From CAZAPO01 sp044841755 (GTDB lineage: Bacteria; Bacteroidota; Bacteroidia; Flavobacteriales; Flavobacteriaceae), in contig JAXOFM010000001.1 of the NCBI GenBank assembly GCA_044841755.1, forward strand, positions 1 through 64,000: 64,000 bases of DNA, in the 5' to 3' direction. Position 1 is the first letter of the stretch; each line of letters starts with the position of its first letter. The position numbers and the translations under genes are program-made. This document shows, piece by piece, positions 60,269 to 64,000 of this stretch. Below the pieces are notes generated by a model. It was not told the origin of the DNA and did no database searches. It saw nothing but the letters and a program-made list of their open reading frames with translations.

Positions 60269-62332
60269 ATGAAAATCAATTCAAAAAACGTATCGCTACT
60301 TAGCTTCTTTGCCTTTTTGGTAATGGTTGGCTGTAAGGAAGATGCAAACAAAGACACTGCTGAAGCAGAAAAAATTCCAGGAATTGTCCTCGAAAATATG
60401 GACACTTCTGTAAGCCCTAAAGATGACTTTTACAACTATGTAAATGGTAGTTGGATGAAAAATAATACCATCCCAGACGACAGAGTACGTTGGGGAGGTT
60501 TTGGAGTATTGAGAAAAGCAACAGATAATGATGTTTTAGAAATCATTAATACATCTAAAGAACTAGGAACTTACACCGAAGGATCCGATCAAAAAAAGGC
60601 ACTCTTAATTTTTGAGTCTCAGTTAGACACAGTTGCACGTGATAAGGCAGGGATTGAACCTTTAAAACCTCTTTTAGAAGCAATTAATGGAATCGAAAAT
60701 TTAAGTGATATGCAAACTGTTTATGCTACAACTATGGGTGTATCTGCTCCATTTGTAGGTATTGGTGCTGGTCCAGATTTAAATGACAGCAGCATGAATA
60801 CTGGATGGGTAGGTCCTGGCGGATTAGGGCTTCAACGTGACCGTTATTTTGAGCAAGATGGAAATGCAAAAGAGATCAGAAAAAAATATGTGGGTCATAT
60901 TGCTAGAATGTTTCAATTCATAGAATATGATGAAGCTACTGCTAATGAAGCAGCAGAAAAGATATTAGCAATGGAAACAAAACTTGCTGAGCCTAGATTT
61001 GATAAAGTACAAAGTAGAGATTTTCGTAATTATAACAACCCTCGTACAATAGCTCAAGTAGCCGAAATGACTCCTGCAATTGACTGGAATAAAATGATTA
61101 GTGACATGGGAATTACTAAACCTATGGATACAGTTTTAGTAAGCCAACCAAAGTACATGAAAGCTCTAAATGAGTTTTTAACTACAACTTCTATTGATGA
61201 TATCAAGACTTTAATGACATGGAGTACGCTCGATCAAGCAGCTGGATTTTTAACTACTGAAATAGAAAAAGCTAACTGGGAGTTTTACAGTAAAGAACTT
61301 AACGGAGCTAAAAAACAACGACCAGCAGAAGAGCGTGCATTGTCAACAGTAAATGGATCTGTCGGTGAAGCTATTGGTCAACTATACGTAGATGCCAAGT
61401 TCCCACCAGAAGCTAAAGTTAAAGCCGAAAAAATGATTGCCAATGTAATTAAGGCTTTCCAGAAAAGAATTGAGGTGCTAGATTGGATGAGCGATGATAC
61501 TAAAGCAAAAGCAATAGAAAAACTAGACAAGTTTACTGTTAAAATTGCCTATCCAGATGAGTGGGAAGATTACTCTGCAATGATGGTAAAAGAAGGGAAT
61601 AGTTTTGCTGAAAATATGATGGCTGTAGGTAAATGGAATATAGATAAGAACTTATCTGAAATTGGGGAACCAATCGACAAAAAAGAATGGGGAATGTCGC
61701 CACAGACAGTTAATGCCTATTTCAACCCAATTAATAACGAAATTGTTTTCCCTGCTGCTATTTTACAACCTCCTTTCTACAACTATACTGCAGACGAAGC
61801 TGTTAATTATGGTGGGATAGGCGCTGTTATTGGTCATGAAATATCTCACGCGTTTGATGATTCTGGTGCTCGCTTTGATGCTGATGGAAACATGTCTAAT
61901 TGGTGGACTCCAGAGGATCTTGAAGAGTTTACTAATAGAGGAAATTTACTTGCCGAACAATATAGTGCTATTGAAGTGTTAGACAGTGTATACATTAATG
62001 GGAAATTTACTTTAGGTGAAAACATTGGTGATCTTGGTGGTGTGCTTGGAGCTTATGATGGATTGCAACTTCATTTTGAGGAGAACGGAAGACCGGACAA
62101 CATTGATGGTTTCACTCCAGAACAACGTTTCTTTATGTCTTGGGCAACCGTTTGGAGAACATTAATTAGAGAAGATGCTTTAAGAACACGAATTAAAACA
62201 GATCCACACTCTCCAGGGTATAACAGAGCAATTCAACCACTTAAAAACATTGATGCTTTTTATGAAACTTTCGATATTAAAGAAGGAGATGCCATGTGGC
62301 TAGCTCCAGAAAAAAGAGTTAGAATTTGGTAA
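60269..62332 (+). CDS. M13 (neprilysin/PepO) zinc endopeptidase lipoprotein
   Basis: The 687-residue lipoprotein has lipid Cys at 18 (MVGC). The M13 N-terminal domain starts GIVLENMDTSVSPKDDFYNYVNGSWM. The catalytic region has NAYFNPINNEIVFPAAILQPPF, the zinc motif H523-E524-I-S-H527 (GHEISHAFDDSGARFD) and E584 in GENIGDLGGVLGAY. The C-terminal MWLAPEKRVRIW ending with Trp fits the family. Expected to cleave oligopeptides in the periplasm or at the surface. It has terminators on both sides, so it is a single-gene unit. Confidence 0.96.
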   Translation: MKINSKNVSLLSFFAFLVMVGCKEDANKDTAEAEKIPGIVLENMDTSVSPKDDFYNYVNGSWMKNNTIPDDRVRWGGFGVLRKATDNDVLEIINTSKELGTYTEGSDQKKALLIFESQLDTVARDKAGIEPLKPLLEAINGIENLSDMQTVYATTMGVSAPFVGIGAGPDLNDSSMNTGWVGPGGLGLQRDRYFEQDGNAKEIRKKYVGHIARMFQFIEYDEATANEAAEKILAMETKLAEPRFDKVQSRDFRNYNNPRTIAQVAEMTPAIDWNKMISDMGITKPMDTVLVSQPKYMKALNEFLTTTSIDDIKTLMTWSTLDQAAGFLTTEIEKANWEFYSKELNGAKKQRPAEERALSTVNGSVGEAIGQLYVDAKFPPEAKVKAEKMIANVIKAFQKRIEVLDWMSDDTKAKAIEKLDKFTVKIAYPDEWEDYSAMMVKEGNSFAENMMAVGKWNIDKNLSEIGEPIDKKEWGMSPQTVNAYFNPINNEIVFPAAILQPPFYNYTADEAVNYGGIGAVIGHEISHAFDDSGARFDADGNMSNWWTPEDLEEFTNRGNLLAEQYSAIEVLDSVYINGKFTLGENIGDLGGVLGAYDGLQLHFEENGRPDNIDGFTPEQRFFMSWATVWRTLIREDALRTRIKTDPHSPGYNRAIQPLKNIDAFYETFDIKEGDAMWLAPEKRVRIW

Positions 62333-62350
62333 TTAACTAAAATTACACAT

Positions 62351-62384
62351 AAAAAAAGGCTGCAATTTTTGCAGCCTTTTTTTT
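62351..62384 (+). terminator. Bidirectional terminator
   Basis: AAAAGGCTGCAA and TTGCAGCCTTTT pair across a short T loop with A and T tracts outside. It lies between the convergent M13 and TPR genes. Confidence 0.86.
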
Positions 62385-62400
62385 ATATGATAATTATTAA

Positions 62401-63102
62401 TTAGTCATTTTTTTGCGGTTGTGGCTGTGTCTTTCTAGATTCTAATGCTTGTCGACTTAAAGTCGCCAAATTAAAGTTAGGGGCAATTTGTATAGCCTCA
62501 TTTAAGATAGCTATTGCTCCATCAATATCTTGTTCATTCTCTCTAAACTTTAAGATGCCTTTCAAATAAGTAAAGCCTGCTTTTAAAGATACTTGATATG
62601 GTGTTTGCGTTTCATAATAGGCTCTCATCTCATCATCCTTTGCATTTGCCATTCCGTAAGTAATATTTACCATCGCTCCAGTAAGGTCATTTAATTGAAT
62701 CTTTAAATCTGCTAATTCATAGGCTAACATTGCAGTTGGTTTTCTTTTAAATAATTCATCAAAATGCTCGACAGCAAGTTGTGGCTGATTTACGGCCTTT
62801 AAGCAAATTGCTTTCACTTCAACAGCCATATCAGAATCATTTGCCTTTTTTTCGTACCCTATGGTATTAAGAGCTTGATTATGATTTCCTGCATTCATGT
62901 ATAAAGCAGCCAATGTATCTAATCTAGCTTCATTAGGTTCTAAAACATGTAGGTGCGTTAGTGCATTAATAACACCTTGCATATCACCCTGTGTTTGCAT
63001 TTGCTTATAATAAGCTTTGTAATGGTTTAATAAATCTGCATTTGTTTGCGCTGTAACATTAAATGCTACAACCATCGTCATAATTCCAAGTAATTTTTTC
63101 AT
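62401..63102 (-). CDS. Exported TPR protein
   Basis: The 233-residue product, from the in-frame ATG at 63102, starts with a proper signal peptide (MKKLLGIMTMVVAFNVTAQ). The longer form from 63135 prefixes 11 residues that block the signal. The mature protein consists of TPR-like helix pairs: LDTLAALYMNAGNHNQALNTI, AYELADLKIQLNDLTGAMVNITYGM and GAIAILNEAIQIAPNFNLATL. It ends in a Gln/Pro-rich tail. It follows the truncated gene at the right edge by 68 bp on the same strand, so they may be one unit. Role is unknown. Confidence 0.82.
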   Translation of the reverse strand: MKKLLGIMTMVVAFNVTAQTNADLLNHYKAYYKQMQTQGDMQGVINALTHLHVLEPNEARLDTLAALYMNAGNHNQALNTIGYEKKANDSDMAVEVKAICLKAVNQPQLAVEHFDELFKRKPTAMLAYELADLKIQLNDLTGAMVNITYGMANAKDDEMRAYYETQTPYQVSLKAGFTYLKGILKFRENEQDIDGAIAILNEAIQIAPNFNLATLSRQALESRKTQPQPQKND

Positions 63103-63170
63103 CGCTTCACTATTTAAGGGTTCAAAACTAAACAATTAAGTGAAACAATTGTAATGCCAAAAACTAAATT

Positions 63171-64000
63171 TTAGTTAATGTCAATAATTTTTGAAATTAT
63201 TACCGCATCGTTAAGGACAAAAGGTTTAGGTATCATCTCTTTTGTTCGCTCCGGAATTGTAAACAACTCGTTAGTTAAGAGATCGAATGAAGATTCATAA
63301 AGTTTCAATTTGGTCTTCTGTTCTTTTGGAACACTAATCTTAATATGTAAAGAATCATTATCTGAAACAAAATGTGTAAATAAACGATTCCTTCTTCTAG
63401 GTTCAAAAGCATAACCCTCTTCTGTTTGTTTATAAGCAGCAATTCCATTAACCTCAAAATCTTTAAACCTACTTAACGAATCAGTAAATATATCAAACCT
63501 GTTAACAGGTCTTTGTTGCTTTATTATAAATGATACATTTCTAAACTCACCAACTACGGTATCATTTAACACCATAACTAATGGCTCTAACAATGGTTTT
63601 AAAGGTGCTTCGCTTTGATATGAAAAACCAGAGTTGTATTTACTTCTAAAAATGTTTTGTTCTGCTTGGGCTTCCCGTGAGTTTTCATCAATAAAATTCT
63701 CTGTCCAAGCATCTAAAACCTTATCATAAGTAGCCCAAATAGCTTTGTTTTTATTTGCATCTAGAACATAGACCAAGCTATTTGGCTTAGGACTATCCTG
63801 ATCAAATCCTGAATTAAAATGGGCAGAAATTAACAATACAAGTGCTATAAGGAGTATAAAATTTCCCCACCGCTTTTTATGCTTCAAGAAACCTAAAACT
63901 GGAAGCAACATACCAAACATCAACGATCCTAAAATTCCCACAATAAAAAGCGTCTTTAATCCTAATCCAACGGGTAACATTTTTACAAATGGCGAAAAAA
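63171..64000 (-). CDS. C-terminal part of a membrane protein, probably an M28-type peptidase (partial)
   Basis: The reading frame is open to the right edge (about six codons before the ATG at 63980), so the 5' part lies beyond the window. What is visible starts with two hydrophobic segments (GLKTLFIVGILGSLMFGMLLPVLGF and WGNFILLIALVLLISAHF). An extracytoplasmic beta-rich domain of about 200 residues follows: PKPNSLVYVLDANKNKAIWATYDKVLDAWTENF, then strands with FEVNGIAAYKQTE. That tail resembles the end of the large ERMP1-like M28 peptidases of Bacteroidota, as far as I recall. The zinc-binding domain itself is not in the window, so the call is provisional. Confidence 0.6.
   Translation of the reverse strand, partial: FSPFVKMLPVGLGLKTLFIVGILGSLMFGMLLPVLGFLKHKKRWGNFILLIALVLLISAHFNSGFDQDSPKPNSLVYVLDANKNKAIWATYDKVLDAWTENFIDENSREAQAEQNIFRSKYNSGFSYQSEAPLKPLLEPLVMVLNDTVVGEFRNVSFIIKQQRPVNRFDIFTDSLSRFKDFEVNGIAAYKQTEEGYAFEPRRRNRLFTHFVSDNDSLHIKISVPKEQKTKLKLYESSFDLLTNELFTIPERTKEMIPKPFVLNDAVIISKIIDIN

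Overview
The window is AT-rich and gene-dense, and has the character of a Bacteroidota chromosome, most likely a marine member of the Flavobacteriaceae. The evidence is: promoters of the TTTG-N19/20-TAnnTTTG type (best seen in front of tRNA-Phe); almost no Shine-Dalgarno sites; many lipoproteins with short SPII signals; a large secreted protein with a type IX secretion (T9SS) C-terminal sorting domain; mevalonate-pathway genes (HMG-CoA reductase plus a GYDIA-type GHMP kinase); and families typical of the group (DUF5522, DUF5117/DUF4953 metalloprotease, POT transporters, LysRS with a C-terminal extension). No genus can be assigned from sequence reading alone. There is no insertion sequence, prophage, CRISPR array or other clear mobile DNA; this is mainly core chromosome.

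Layout. 1-221: gene-free, AT-rich, with two near-identical promoters pointing left out of the window, probably feeding a stable-RNA operon. 222-9.4 kb: outer-membrane porin, rnhB, a large lipoprotein, a structured RNA candidate (about 5.41-5.52 kb), a YejK-type nucleoid protein, lipB, a 52-aa Pmp3/YqaE protein, lysS. 9.6-15.3 kb: a DUF5694 protein, then a four-gene cluster bounded by terminators (PNPOx-like lipoprotein, retinol-saturase/phytoene-desaturase-like flavoprotein, a paraoxonase homologue with its catalytic residues, a serine beta-lactamase-fold hydrolase). 15.3-24.2 kb: a secreted 37-residue-repeat protein, two overlapping paralogous alpha/beta hydrolases, a diheme cytochrome-like lipoprotein, two zinc-peptidase lipoproteins and a small basic exported protein. 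24.2-32.7 kb: hemL operon (HExxH membrane protein, PLP enzyme, glucosaminidase, hemL), DUF5522, hutU, DUF4136 lipoprotein, Tsp-like C-terminal protease. 32.8-38.7 kb: surE, small membrane protein, lpxB, NlpC/P60 lipoprotein, comEC, lipoprotein, thioredoxin-fold protein. 38.7-44.3 kb: two POT peptide transporters, then HMG-CoA reductase and GHMP kinase. 44.3-52.2 kb: a leftward envelope operon (coaX, outer-membrane protein, TPR protein, lptC, small membrane protein, CNNM/CBS protein, then a PpiD-like isomerase). 52.3-64 kb: tRNA-Phe, NrtR-like regulator, L-threonine dehydrogenase, a lipoprotein, the 1.4-kaa T9SS protein with partner lipoprotein, an M13 peptidase, a TPR protein, and a gene cut by the right edge, probably an M28-type membrane peptidase.

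Main themes are envelope biogenesis (lpxB, lptC, PpiD-like, lipoproteins, porins), secreted peptidases, peptide uptake and cofactor/central metabolism. The points most worth following up are the alternative-pairing RNA at 5413-5516, the terminator-like hairpin embedded in the start of lptC, the paraoxonase cluster, the Nudix regulator with a destroyed Nudix box, the 111-bp coding repeat and the outward stable-RNA promoters at the left edge.
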